DNA from: a bacterium
GTDB lineage: Bacteria > NPL-UPA2 > JAUVJM01
Direction of reading: 5' to 3'
Assembly: GCA_030606215.1 (NCBI GenBank)
Contig: JAUWGW010000017.1
Span: 1-34,656, forward strand
DNA length: 34,656 nt
Shown here: one piece after another, positions 15,900-24,579 of the stretch
How the letters are laid out: each line of letters starts with the position of its first letter
Position numbering within the stretch: the stretch's first letter is position 1
Notes under the pieces: model-generated
The model's input: the letters and a program-made list of their open reading frames with translations, nothing else
Database searches by the model: none
Told to the model about the DNA's origin: nothing
Made by a program: the position numbers and the translations under genes

Positions 15900-16933
15900 A
15901 TCTCTATTAAGTCCTCTAATAAATTGCAGATTTTCACTTTTTCTTCTGAATTTGCTCCCTTTAAACCTTTAGCCACAGTATCTGAGTTTATTAACCCCAT
16001 ATGTTTCAGACCTGCTTTTACTAAAGCCACCGGATTGGTCCTGTAGCAGAAAATAAGTTTCTTTATCGTTTCTCTCTTCTGCCATAAGAGCTTGCAGTAA
16101 TCTGCGTTTTCTTTTCTAAGATCATCGGGTAGAAGTGAGGAATTAACCACTTCTTTCCAGTATTTGTGCAGGATATTAGCGCCGATGGATATAACGCCGC
16201 CGCTGCTCGGATTATTCAGGAAATTCAGTTCATTCCCATCGTAGAAACCAAACTCCGGGCGGTGTCTGCCCGCTCTCATATAGTTGAGGAAGCGATGCAA
16301 ATCGCCGCTGTGTTCAAGTCCGGCTATTCTTTCGTTATATGAAAGTTTTTTGAAAACATTTGTTCTGATGTTGTGTCTTTTTAAACTCTTTCGCAGATTT
16401 GAAATTAACCCCGGGTTATTAGACAGGATAATCGGAATAGATGTAACCTCAGCGAGCTTCTCATAGTAGGCAGGAAGCCCGCGATTACTGTGATACCAGA
16501 GAGGGCAGTCAAATAGAAAGATTTTCCCTCTGTAATTCAGGTCTTTCCTGCAATCTTCAACCATCTTTATATTTTCCAGAGTTCGCTCAGCAGTATCCCC
16601 CGTAATTCCGATTATGAGTTCGGTCTCTCCATTTATTACTTTCATTGCAGTTTCAATAACTTTCTTTCTTATTTCTCTGCGGAGGAACATCCCTTCCGCC
16701 GTACTGTTGATAAGCACAGCCGTTTCTTTAACTTCTATGAGAAGTCTCCTAAGCCCTTCTACATCTAAATCTAACTCAGGCTTTAGACTTTGCCCGCCTG
16801 CCGGCGAGGCAGGGACTTTAGACTTTGGACTGTATTTGTGAAGAGGCATTACAACCGCTGTGATTAGCCCCTGTGGTATTTGCTCTGTCATCTTTTCTCT
16901 CATTGAAAATGAGTATATCTCACGTAATTGCAC
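15896..16933 (-). CDS. Divergent DapA/NanA-family (dihydrodipicolinate synthase-like) aldolase
   Basis: The (beta/alpha)8 aldolase pattern is seen in QGLITAVVMPLHKY at the start, IPIILSNNPG in the middle and GGVISIGANILHKYWKEVV later. The Schiff-base Lys is likely K195 (VFKKLS, matching IKEAS). The usual YNxPG motif reads SNNPG, so the catalytic Tyr is replaced by S171, and the GTTGE motif reads STAEG. DapA activity is therefore doubtful; another aldolase role or a non-catalytic role is possible. Initiation at M11 (16903) or M15 (16891) fits the family better than 16933. About 18 residues near 34-51 are encoded by a palindromic repeat inserted in frame. The gene sits 55 bases after the MFS gene and overlaps gpmI by four. 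Confidence 0.8.
   Translation of the reverse strand: MQLREIYSFSMREKMTEQIPQGLITAVVMPLHKYSPKSKVPASPAGGQSLKPELDLDVEGLRRLLIEVKETAVLINSTAEGMFLRREIRKKVIETAMKVINGETELIIGITGDTAERTLENIKMVEDCRKDLNYRGKIFLFDCPLWYHSNRGLPAYYEKLAEVTSIPIILSNNPGLISNLRKSLKRHNIRTNVFKKLSYNERIAGLEHSGDLHRFLNYMRAGRHRPEFGFYDGNELNFLNNPSSGGVISIGANILHKYWKEVVNSSLLPDDLRKENADYCKLLWQKRETIKKLIFCYRTNPVALVKAGLKHMGLINSDTVAKGLKGANSEEKVKICNLLEDLIEI
16781..16827. repeat. Palindromic element with flanking 12-base direct repeats, inside the DapA-like gene
   Basis: CTTTAGACTTTG occurs perfectly at 16781-16792 and 16816-16827. Between them lie 23 GC-rich bases (16793-16815) that fold as an imperfect hairpin of 3+4+3 pairs with single-base bulges around a CCGG centre. 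The element adds a short Pro/Ala/Gly/Ser/Lys-rich insert to the DapA-like protein without breaking the frame. Confidence 0.65.
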
Positions 16934-16988
16934 TTGTCAATCCAATGTTCCCCCAAAAATGTTCCAAAAAAAATCATTTGATTTTTCT

Positions 16989-18521
16989 TCAGCGGTGCTG
17001 GTGCGGTTTGGGAGTGCGTTTGAGTTTGTTTCCGGCAGATTTGGAAAAGGTGCGCACAGCCATTGAAAGGTTAGCAAAGGCGGTAAATGGGTTAATCAAA
17101 CGGAACTGTCTGATTAATGCTGGTGCGGATATTTCACCGCTGACCTTTACTCTTGTGAGCACAACAAAGGCAGTGAAGCGTAAAATGGCAGCGAAGATAA
17201 AAAGTATGATATAGTTGGTTATTGGTAGGCCCAGCAAACTGGCGGAAAATTCCCTGAAGGCATCCATTATCAATGCCCCCAGGAGGGGTGCAATGACTCC
17301 AAATATCCCCACAAAAGAAAAAAAACTGCTGATGAATTTTGACTTACCTTTCTCGGGCAGCAATGCCATAAGCAGGTTGAATAATGACAGGCCTATTCCT
17401 GCCCAGAATATCCCTCCTATCAAATAAAGCAGCGGCATGACCGCTCGGTAATTGTGAGGTGTCATTATGGCGTAACCTAAAGGGATGAAGGAGACAGCGA
17501 GCACACAGATTGCAAGAACAGGTCTGTGTCCAAACCTATCTGAGAGATTTCCCCAAACAAGTGTAGAGATGATATGGCTCAGAGTAAAGAGGGCAATATA
17601 TATACTGATAGTATACTGGCTCAGAGATATTTCTTTGAGAAGAAATACGGGTACATATGGTGCCATAATGATTGTGCTTAAGGCCCAGAAGATAGTAAAA
17701 CAGAGAAAATTCCTGAAGTTGTTATCCCTGAGAGGTGCCCTGAAGATATCGACAAAACTTAAATCCGGCTCTTTTTCTATTTTTAGCATTGGGACCTGTC
17801 TGAGGAACCATGTGCCAGCCAGACCGATCAGTGTAGATACACAAAAGACGAGGGCGTAGTTTCTGAAATCGCCATGCAGGTCTAAATATTTGCCTACTGC
17901 CACAGGTGCCAGAAAGGTAGCAAGCCCTATGAATATGTTACGCCTGCTAAAGAAATTTCCTCTCATCCTGGGATGAATAAAGTCAGCCATCCATGATGCC
18001 CATGCGGCGCCGGACAGTGCCCCGAATAGACTTGAAATAAAGATAGCCCCGAACATGAGCCAGACCTTGGCCTGTGTTCTCACCTGAGGTAAGAGCAAAG
18101 GGAGCCCTGCGACTGCAAACCAGAGTAGTTTTTGGATTGCTGAGGTGCTGATACAGAATTTCTTTCTGTTTCCATATTTCTCAATATAATAGGAGCCCAA
18201 AAACTGGCCAATATAGGCGAGCTGGGGCAGGGAAGCCAGTATGCCGATTTCCAGAGATGTAGCACCTATCTTAAGAAAGAAGCTTGTCAGAAAAACACTT
18301 CCTACCATAGACCCGGTAATAGCCATGAAGATAGTTGTCAGCGCGCCCTCAATTATGACTGCCTTCTGGCCCACAAGCAAATCCCGGTCAGAAATTCCAT
18401 TCATTTTTTCAGTTCTCATTTTTCGCTCTGCAGTTGCAAATCTTGCCTTCTGTGCTAATAGAAAAGTCATGCTGCTTTTACCATAACCAGTGTTTGCTTT
18501 GCAACAACTTAATTTTACCAT
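16989..18521 (-). CDS. Major facilitator superfamily transporter
   Basis: About twelve hydrophobic helices in two halves are visible. The loop between helices 2 and 3 (GSYYIEKYGNRKKF) and its equivalent in the second half (WGNLSDRFGHRPV) match the MFS signature. The substrate is unknown. The open frame begins at 18521, but the first 34 residues are polar and unlike a transporter start. M35 (18419) or M40 (18404) are good alternatives, and no clear ribosome binding site decides. It is the first gene of a minus-strand group that continues into the DapA-like gene and gpmI. Confidence 0.88.
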   Translation of the reverse strand: MVKLSCCKANTGYGKSSMTFLLAQKARFATAERKMRTEKMNGISDRDLLVGQKAVIIEGALTTIFMAITGSMVGSVFLTSFFLKIGATSLEIGILASLPQLAYIGQFLGSYYIEKYGNRKKFCISTSAIQKLLWFAVAGLPLLLPQVRTQAKVWLMFGAIFISSLFGALSGAAWASWMADFIHPRMRGNFFSRRNIFIGLATFLAPVAVGKYLDLHGDFRNYALVFCVSTLIGLAGTWFLRQVPMLKIEKEPDLSFVDIFRAPLRDNNFRNFLCFTIFWALSTIIMAPYVPVFLLKEISLSQYTISIYIALFTLSHIISTLVWGNLSDRFGHRPVLAICVLAVSFIPLGYAIMTPHNYRAVMPLLYLIGGIFWAGIGLSLFNLLMALLPEKGKSKFISSFFSFVGIFGVIAPLLGALIMDAFREFSASLLGLPITNYIILFIFAAILRFTAFVVLTRVKVSGEISAPALIRQFRLINPFTAFANLSMAVRTFSKSAGNKLKRTPKPHQHR

Positions 18522-18555
18522 GATGATTCAGAAAAAATTCCAAAGAGGATTGTGC

Positions 18556-18584
18556 TTGACGGCTACTGAAATAGGTGATATACG
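18556..18584 (+). promoter_or_regulatory. Predicted sigma-70 type promoter for prs
   Basis: TTGACG at 18556-18561 and TATACG at 18579-18584 are separated by the optimal 17 bases. The predicted start near 18591 leaves a leader of about 37 bases to the prs ATG, which has GGGGAGA upstream. Confidence 0.6.
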
Positions 18585-18607
18585 TAATTCATTGACACTG
18601 AAATAGG
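18556..18607 (+). repeat. Direct repeat across the prs promoter
   Basis: ACTGAAATAGG occurs at 18565-18575 and again at 18597-18607. Each copy is preceded by TTGAC, directly in the second copy and with four extra bases (GGCT) in the first. One copy lies in the spacer of the predicted promoter and the other just after the start site. This could be a regulator binding pair or a simple local duplication. Confidence 0.5.
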
Positions 18608-18627
18608 GTTTTGATGGGGAGAAAAGA

Positions 18628-19560
18628 ATGGAAAATGATTTAAAACTTTTTACGGGTAATGCCAATCCGGGGCTTTCCGGAGAAATAGCGGATTATCTCC
18701 AGGTTCCGCTTGGGGGGGTAAATGTTAGCAATTTTCCTGATGGAGAAACCCTGGTAGAGATACAGGAAAATGTGAGGGGGAAAGATACTTTTGTAATTCA
18801 GTCAACCTGCCCGCCTGTGAACAATAACCTTATGGAATTGCTCCTTATGATGGATGCTTTAAGACGCGCATCTGCCCGTAGAATAACTGCTGTTATCCCA
18901 TATTATGGATATGGCAGGCAGGATAGGAAGGTGAAACCGAGAGTCCCAATAAGTGCAAAACTTGTGGCGGACCTGATAACATCTGCCGGAGCAAGCAGGG
19001 TTCTGGCAGTGGATTTACATGTGGGTCAGATTCAGGGGTTTTTTAATATACCTGTGGATCACCTTTTTGCGGCTCCCGTGTTCATTGATTATTTCAAGAA
19101 AAGGCAGATTCCAGACCTTGTCATTATTGCACCTGACCCGGGGGGTGTGGAGAGGGCGAGAGCTTTTGCCAAAAGGTTGGATGTCCCGATGGCAATCATT
19201 GATAAAAGGCGGACAGAGGAGCGCGAGGTTAGGGTAATGCATGTGATTGGGGACGTAGCGAAAAAAAATGCTATTGTTATTGATGATATGATTGACAGGG
19301 CAGGGACGATGGGGGAAGCTATAAGAGGATTGAGAGAGAGCGGGGTAAAAGATATTTACTATGGCGCAACACATCCTGTTTTCTCTGACCCTGCAATGGA
19401 AAGAATTGAGAGTTCTGATTTGAAAGAGGTGGCTGTTACAAACACCATTCCACTTCGCAAAGAATCAAGTAAAGTAACTGTGCTTTCTGTAGCTTCGCTA
19501 TTGGGTGAGGCAATTAAGAGAATCCATACAGAAAGTTCTGTAAGCTCACTTTTTGTATAA
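18628..19560 (+). CDS. prs: Ribose-phosphate pyrophosphokinase (PRPP synthetase)
   Basis: The enzyme makes PRPP from ribose-5-phosphate and ATP, supplying nucleotide, His and Trp synthesis. Family landmarks are FPDGE, the flexible loop [31 protein letters not shown], and the PRPP loop [12 protein letters not shown] (about 217-228). The PRPP loop normally reads D-[ST]-x-G-T; here residue 224 is Arg, an unusual change. The 310-residue length is complete. The start is ATG 18628 with GGGGAGA upstream. It heads a plus-strand run with gspC and the genes beyond. Confidence 0.95.
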   Translation: MENDLKLFTGNANPGLSGEIADYLQVPLGGVNVSNFPDGETLVEIQENVRGKDTFVIQSTCPPVNNNLMELLLMMDALRRASARRITAVIPYYGYGRQDRKVKPRVPISAKLVADLITSAGASRVLAVDLHVGQIQGFFNIPVDHLFAAPVFIDYFKKRQIPDLVIIAPDPGGVERARAFAKRLDVPMAIIDKRRTEEREVRVMHVIGDVAKKNAIVIDDMIDRAGTMGEAIRGLRESGVKDIYYGATHPVFSDPAMERIESSDLKEVAVTNTIPLRKESSKVTVLSVASLLGEAIKRIHTESSVSSLFV

Positions 19561-20389
19561 GAGAAGGGTCTTGAATAATTACAAATTAGTAAATATTGTC
19601 CTGCTTTTGGTGATTGCATTTCTCTCTTTTGAGGTCATAATGGAGATAGGGAAATGCCGGAAGGATTTTTATGCGGAAACTTTTCCTGAGGAAGTATCAT
19701 CTAAAGAGATCGCTCATGAGAAACCTATCAGTTACTTTTCCGTTATCGAGAGGAGAAATCTTTTCGGTATATCTAAACAGCCTGAATTCCGGGGTGTGGA
19801 AAGTGGTGCAATTCCCGGTTTCAGATTAAGAGGGACAGTGATTCTTAAATCTGGAGGGGGGTATGCTATTCTGGAAAACCTAACTACCGGAGTGCAGGAA
19901 CTCCGCATGCTTGGTGATAAAGTTGGAGGATTAAAACTTGTTAGTGTTGAGTGGGAAAAGGTAATTTTAAGGGGTTCCGGCGGAGAGAAAGTCCTTGCAA
20001 TGGTTTCACCACAGCAGAAAGAATTATCTCCTCCAAAAATAGTGAAGAAGAAGGTTGAAACAGTTAAAAATAAGCGTATTATTCCGAGGAGTTTGGTTGA
20101 ATCTGCTGCTGCCAATGCCAACCAGATTTTAACCCAGGTGCGAATTAGACCACATTTTGTATCCGGGATTTCGGAAGGATACCGGCTCGGGAGCATTCAA
20201 CCTGGAAGTATTATTGAAGAAATTGGATTTCAGAATGGGGATGTTATCAAGAAAGTGAATGGAGAAGTTCTGGATAACCCTGAGAAAATTTTCCGTGTAT
20301 ATCAAGAGATTCAGAAAACCGGAGTAGTTGTTGTAGATGTCCTGCGTAATAATGGAGTTGTAAGCCTCACCTACGAGATAAGAGATTAA
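19553..20389 (+). CDS. GspC-like type II secretion protein with PDZ domain
   Basis: One N-terminal membrane helix (about 12-32) is followed by the homology region typical of GspC, with the hallmark [10 protein letters not shown] (64-72) and strands through residue 150. A Lys-rich linker leads to a C-terminal PDZ domain (about 195-276: [35 protein letters not shown]). GspC links the inner-membrane platform to the GspD secretin and helps choose substrates. The start given is a TTG overlapping the prs stop by eight bases. A TTG at 19571 is an alternative, and neither has a good ribosome binding site. No other gsp gene is adjacent; the pseudopilin at 8468 may work in the same machine. Confidence 0.82.
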   Translation: MYKRRVLNNYKLVNIVLLLVIAFLSFEVIMEIGKCRKDFYAETFPEEVSSKEIAHEKPISYFSVIERRNLFGISKQPEFRGVESGAIPGFRLRGTVILKSGGGYAILENLTTGVQELRMLGDKVGGLKLVSVEWEKVILRGSGGEKVLAMVSPQQKELSPPKIVKKKVETVKNKRIIPRSLVESAAANANQILTQVRIRPHFVSGISEGYRLGSIQPGSIIEEIGFQNGDVIKKVNGEVLDNPEKIFRVYQEIQKTGVVVVDVLRNNGVVSLTYEIRD

Positions 20390-20392
20390 CAA

Positions 20393-21589
20393 TTGTGGTC
20401 GTTAATTATCGTCATTCTCACCTTTGCTCTCATTTTGCTTGCTTCAAAGAAACTGGAGCTTGGTTACGCACTTCTGCTTGGAGCTTGTCTCATCGGTTTT
20501 CTTTCTCAGATGGGATGGGGCAGCTTCTGGGAGAGTTTATATAATGCAATATTTGATAAGAAAACCGGAAACCTCCTCTGTTTGCTCTTCCTCATTCTCA
20601 TATTCAGCCAGGCTCTGAAGTTAAGCGGTCAACTTGAGCGTCTTGTTGATGCGTCAGCTGAGCTTTTTTCTGACGTCCGCTTAATGGTTTTCTTCATGCC
20701 CGCTCTTATCGGTATGTTACCAATGCCAGGCGGAGCTTATTTTTCTGCACCTATGGTTGAGAAAGCCTTAGAGAAAACTAACTTCAGCCCTGAGAAGAAA
20801 GTCTTTGCAAATTACTGGTTCCGTCATGTCTGGGAATACATCCTCCCGCTTTATCCGGGTATTGTTGCTATGGTTGCTCTGACAGGACTTGGATTTGGGG
20901 AGGTGGTCAGAGCCAATGTTCTACTCACTCTTTCAGCTTGTTTCGGAGGTATGCTTATTGTTTTCACTCATGGCGGGTTTAAGAAGGAGGCATATCGCGG
21001 TAATATCACCTCTCTCTGGAAATTCCTGCGGGAAATTTCTCCAATTGCAACGGTCCTCGCTCTTGCGATATTCTTCAGAATTCACATTGCAGTTTCGCTT
21101 GGGTTGGGAATTGCAATTGTTTTTCTTATGAACCATTCCGGTATTCATTCAATCCGGATTGCTTTTAAAAAGGCGCTGTCTTTCAAGATGTTTATAATGG
21201 TGATGGGAATTGTAATATTCAAGGATATTCTTTCAAACTGTGGACTTGTAGAAGAGATTGCAGCATTTATGGAGGAGCGTAACATTGGAGCACTCCCGGT
21301 GATTTTTGGGGTCTCCTTCTTGAGCGGCCTTGTTACAGGAATAACAATTGGTTTTGTTGGAATAAGTCTTCCAATTATACTGGCAATTATTGAAGAGCCT
21401 ACCAGATGGAATATGATGTTTGTATTCGCATGCGGGTTTGGCGGTGTGTTACTTTCCCCGGTGCATTTATGCCTTATCATGACAACTCAGTATTTCAAGG
21501 CAAATTTGGCAGGTGTATACCGCTATATTATTCCGGCAACACTTCTGATGATGGGGATTGGATTTGCCGGAATGTTAATTGCGGGGTAG
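20393..21589 (+). CDS. DUF401 family membrane transporter-like protein
   Basis: The 398-residue protein is nearly all hydrophobic helices (about ten). It carries the DUF401 landmarks MPALIGMLPMPGGAYFSAPM and NYWFRHVWEYILPLYPGIV in the first half and TGITIGFVGISLPI in the second. The fold looks like that of carboxylate or ion permeases of the IT superfamily, but no substrate is known. Translation starts at a TTG three bases after the gspC stop, so it is probably coupled to gspC. Confidence 0.85.
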   Translation: MWSLIIVILTFALILLASKKLELGYALLLGACLIGFLSQMGWGSFWESLYNAIFDKKTGNLLCLLFLILIFSQALKLSGQLERLVDASAELFSDVRLMVFFMPALIGMLPMPGGAYFSAPMVEKALEKTNFSPEKKVFANYWFRHVWEYILPLYPGIVAMVALTGLGFGEVVRANVLLTLSACFGGMLIVFTHGGFKKEAYRGNITSLWKFLREISPIATVLALAIFFRIHIAVSLGLGIAIVFLMNHSGIHSIRIAFKKALSFKMFIMVMGIVIFKDILSNCGLVEEIAAFMEERNIGALPVIFGVSFLSGLVTGITIGFVGISLPIILAIIEEPTRWNMMFVFACGFGGVLLSPVHLCLIMTTQYFKANLAGVYRYIIPATLLMMGIGFAGMLIAG

Positions 21590-21641
21590 GAGTTAACAAT
21601 TTTTCTTGCTTTGCCTGGATAGCTGGGATAATATTGGTCAA

Positions 21642-22160
21642 ATGGATATGGAAGAGAAATTCAAATATGCTTTAAAGAAAACGGAGATAATACGGCCTGC
21701 TAATTATAATCTCTATACTTTCAGCAGCACGACGATAAGGTATGCAATTGCGACTGAACTTGCTGATAAAATTCTTGTTGAGGTTCGCGACGGAGAGCTG
21801 ACTGCTGAAAGACCTGCGATTATAACCCCTTCACATTTTGCAGAAAATTACCTGGAGGGGTTTGACCCTGAGCAGGCTGAATATATTGAAATGATGTTGA
21901 AGAAGTTTGGACTGCGCGGGCTCAGGTATAAATATAAAAATGAGACGAAAAGTGTAAAACTTATATCCGGTTCCTTCCAGAATATAGTTGAGAAAATCAA
22001 AAGGGAAATAGAAACTAAGGGTGATGATTTTGCGGCTATTATCAAAGGAGTTCCAGATATGTGGGGAGTCTCCCTGATGAAATATGTAGTTGAACTCATT
22101 TCAAGGTCATTTCCCGATAATATTCGGGAGTTAGAGGAGCGAGGTTGGTTTGGTTACTGA
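21642..22160 (+). CDS. Conserved-looking protein of unknown function
   Basis: I do not recognise a named family. The 172-residue protein is soluble and mixed alpha/beta. Notable segments are KYALKKTEIIRP near the start, SSTTIRYAIATELAD, RPAIITPSHFAENYLEGFDP and, near the end, AAIIKGVPDMWGVSLMKYVV. The reading frame is open back to a TTG at 21606, but the ATG at 21642 or 21648 gives a more natural start. It lies between the DUF401 gene and the GGDEF gene, 26 bases from the latter, and is probably co-transcribed. Confidence 0.75.
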   Translation: MDMEEKFKYALKKTEIIRPANYNLYTFSSTTIRYAIATELADKILVEVRDGELTAERPAIITPSHFAENYLEGFDPEQAEYIEMMLKKFGLRGLRYKYKNETKSVKLISGSFQNIVEKIKREIETKGDDFAAIIKGVPDMWGVSLMKYVVELISRSFPDNIRELEERGWFGY

Positions 22161-22186
22161 AAATTGTTTAAGGAGCATTGAGGGAC

Positions 22187-23032
22187 ATGGTAGAGGAGAA
22201 TGAAGTAAAGAATCTGGAGCTTCTCGGGTATGATGTTGTTGAAGAGGCAGGGGAGGATACTGCCGCAAAGAAAATACACAAGATAAAGGATGAAAGGAAG
22301 GAGATATTCTACAGCGATTTACTCTACACCTTGATGAACCTGCGGTTCAGTGAAGAGGAGGCAAGAGAACATTGGGCTGAGATGGTGAAACATAAATGGG
22401 TGATGAGTGAGAAGCTCAAACGGAATGTTGGAATTAGAGTAGCCGCTCTTGATTATTTCAAGAATATAAAAGGGTTGGTTAGAAGCCCGAAGATTGTGGA
22501 AGTTTCAGAATTTGCCGCAACAAGCTGGCGTGCGATTACAGATAGTCTCACAGAGCTGTATAACCACCGCTATTTCCAGAATGCAGTTAGCAGGGAGGTG
22601 AACAGAGTTAAGGAGAAAGGTGGTTGTTTCTCCATCCTGCTTTTTGACATAGATTTTTTCAAGATATACAATGATAGTAACGGTCATATTGCGGGGGACG
22701 TTGTTCTTGTAGAAGTTGCACGTATTTTAAAGAAAAATATGCGTGCGGAGGATGTAGCAGCGAGATACGGTGGAGAGGAATTTGGAGTTGTTATTCCAAA
22801 CGCCGGGAAAGAGGGAGCATTTGAAATAGCTGAACGAATCAGGATTGCTGTTAAGGAGTTTAAGTTTGCGAATGAAGAGGTGCTTCCTTCCAATCAGGTT
22901 ACAATCAGCGCAGGGTTAGCAACCTGCCCTGAAGATGGGAAAACAAGACGAAAATTAATCAGTGTTGTTGACCAGAGGTTGTACAAAGCAAAATGGAAGG
23001 GGAGGGACCAAATCTGCATCAGCAATGAGTGA
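22187..23032 (+). CDS. Diguanylate cyclase (GGDEF domain)
   Basis: The enzyme makes cyclic di-GMP from two GTP. The catalytic GGEEF motif is at residues about 195-199, and the allosteric inhibition site RxxD (RAED) lies exactly five residues upstream, so product feedback is probable. The DSLTELYNHRYF entry motif and FDIDFFKIYNDSNGH metal-site block are intact. The N-terminal 115 residues contain no membrane helix; HWAEMVKHKWVMSEKLKRNV suggests a helical sensory or dimerisation domain. The start is taken as ATG 22187 with AAGGAG eleven bases upstream; a TTG at 22178 is also in frame. Confidence 0.93.
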   Translation: MVEENEVKNLELLGYDVVEEAGEDTAAKKIHKIKDERKEIFYSDLLYTLMNLRFSEEEAREHWAEMVKHKWVMSEKLKRNVGIRVAALDYFKNIKGLVRSPKIVEVSEFAATSWRAITDSLTELYNHRYFQNAVSREVNRVKEKGGCFSILLFDIDFFKIYNDSNGHIAGDVVLVEVARILKKNMRAEDVAARYGGEEFGVVIPNAGKEGAFEIAERIRIAVKEFKFANEEVLPSNQVTISAGLATCPEDGKTRRKLISVVDQRLYKAKWKGRDQICISNE

Positions 23033-23088
23033 ACCCTGTTAGATTCCTCTTTACATGTTGCCGGTGAAATGCTAATTTATCTTCCACT

Positions 23089-24579
23089 ATGCCCGGTTCT
23101 CTCATTGGTCTGTCTGTATGCTATGGGCTCGGTATACTTGCAGGGACAACATTTAATTTCCACCTGACTGGCCTCTATGTAATCCTCATCATTACATTTG
23201 TTACAGCCTGTCTTCTCATCAAGAAAAGTATTGGCAGAATCCCAATCTATCTTTGTCTGTTTCTCATTGGAGTGATTGTTGTCCACTCAAATCTAAGCCA
23301 CCCTTCGCATATCTCAAATCTGGTTTCAGCGGAGGGAGGAAGAAAACTTGATTTAAAGGGGACAATTGTCAGCGAACCGGAACCAAACTCTTTAATCTTA
23401 CGGGCTGAAGAGGTTCTGGAGAAAGGGAAGTGGAAAATTACCAAGGGACTTGTGCTTGTAAGGTTAAATTCTGTTGATATCAATTGCAGTTATGCAGATA
23501 GTGTCAGAATAGATGGATATCTTTCCCTACCGTCTTCACCACGCAATCCTGGCGAGTTTAATTATCGCAGTTTCCTCGCCCGCAAGAAGGTATATGCTCT
23601 GGTAAATGTATTTTCGCAGAATCAGGTAACTCCTCTGGGTACGGGTCATGTGAACCCTGTTACACGTCTGGCTCTTATTTTAAAACATCGGATGGAGATA
23701 ATCATAAGAAAGAGCATGTCCCCGCCACAAAGTCTTTTTCTGGAGGCTACACTCCTGGGTAACAGGTGGAGATTACCCGAAGAATGGAATGAGATTTTCT
23801 CTCACACAGGCACAGCACATATTCTTGCAATATCGGGGCTGCATGTAGGGTTTGTATTTTCAATAGCTCTCATTCTTTTCAGGATATTGGGTTTTCCCAT
23901 AAAAATGCAGGCTTTCCTCACAATTACTATTATAATAATCTACTGCCTGATTACAGGTGGTAGACCCCCGGCAGTCCGTGCTTCCATAATGGCTGTTACG
24001 ATTCTGACGGGGGTGATTCTTGGGCGCCCCGTTAACATCTGGAATAGCCTTGCTTTAGCCGCTTTTCTTATCCTTATTCTGAACCCGATAGAATTATTTG
24101 ACCCGGGATTTCAGATGTCGTTTATGGCAGTGTCCGGTATAATCTATATTCATCCTCGCCTTCAGAAGTTGTGGAATCCTTCAAATAGCTGGTTAGGACG
24201 GGCATGGAAGGCAGTAATAGTAATTACTGGAGCCCAGGTTGCCATTTTGCCCTTAGTTGCATATTATTTTAATATTTTCCCTCTTATCTCTTTTCCTGCA
24301 AACCTTGTAGTTGTTCCAATATTGGGATTGGTTGTTGGATTGGGTTTTTCTGCCTGTATCTCCGGTCTTATCTGGATTGGTTTTGCTCACCTTTTCAATG
24401 CGGCAAACTGGGTTGTAATCACAGTGTTATTAAAGATATTAAATTTCCTTTATCTGCTCCCCGGTTCTTGCATTGAGGTGCCGTCTCCGCCGATTTATCT
24501 TATAATTGTTTATTACGCGGGTGTTTTTGTTCTGCTGAAGATAGTGGAAGATGTAGAAATAGGCAGAAGTTTAGTCTAA
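23089..24579 (+). CDS. comEC: ComEC/Rec2 DNA-uptake channel, membrane half
   Basis: ComEC carries one DNA strand across the inner membrane in natural transformation. This 496-residue protein has N-terminal helices, a soluble DUF4131 (OB-fold-like) domain (about 75-190), then the Competence domain with HTGTAHILAISGLHVGFVFS, GGRPPAVRASIMA and a run of helices to residue 490. It stops where a normal ComEC would continue into a metallo-beta-lactamase domain. That domain is encoded by the next gene, whose ATG overlaps this stop (TAATG). It follows the GGDEF gene by 56 bases. Confidence 0.9.
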   Translation: MPGSLIGLSVCYGLGILAGTTFNFHLTGLYVILIITFVTACLLIKKSIGRIPIYLCLFLIGVIVVHSNLSHPSHISNLVSAEGGRKLDLKGTIVSEPEPNSLILRAEEVLEKGKWKITKGLVLVRLNSVDINCSYADSVRIDGYLSLPSSPRNPGEFNYRSFLARKKVYALVNVFSQNQVTPLGTGHVNPVTRLALILKHRMEIIIRKSMSPPQSLFLEATLLGNRWRLPEEWNEIFSHTGTAHILAISGLHVGFVFSIALILFRILGFPIKMQAFLTITIIIIYCLITGGRPPAVRASIMAVTILTGVILGRPVNIWNSLALAAFLILILNPIELFDPGFQMSFMAVSGIIYIHPRLQKLWNPSNSWLGRAWKAVIVITGAQVAILPLVAYYFNIFPLISFPANLVVVPILGLVVGLGFSACISGLIWIGFAHLFNAANWVVITVLLKILNFLYLLPGSCIEVPSPPIYLIIVYYAGVFVLLKIVEDVEIGRSLV

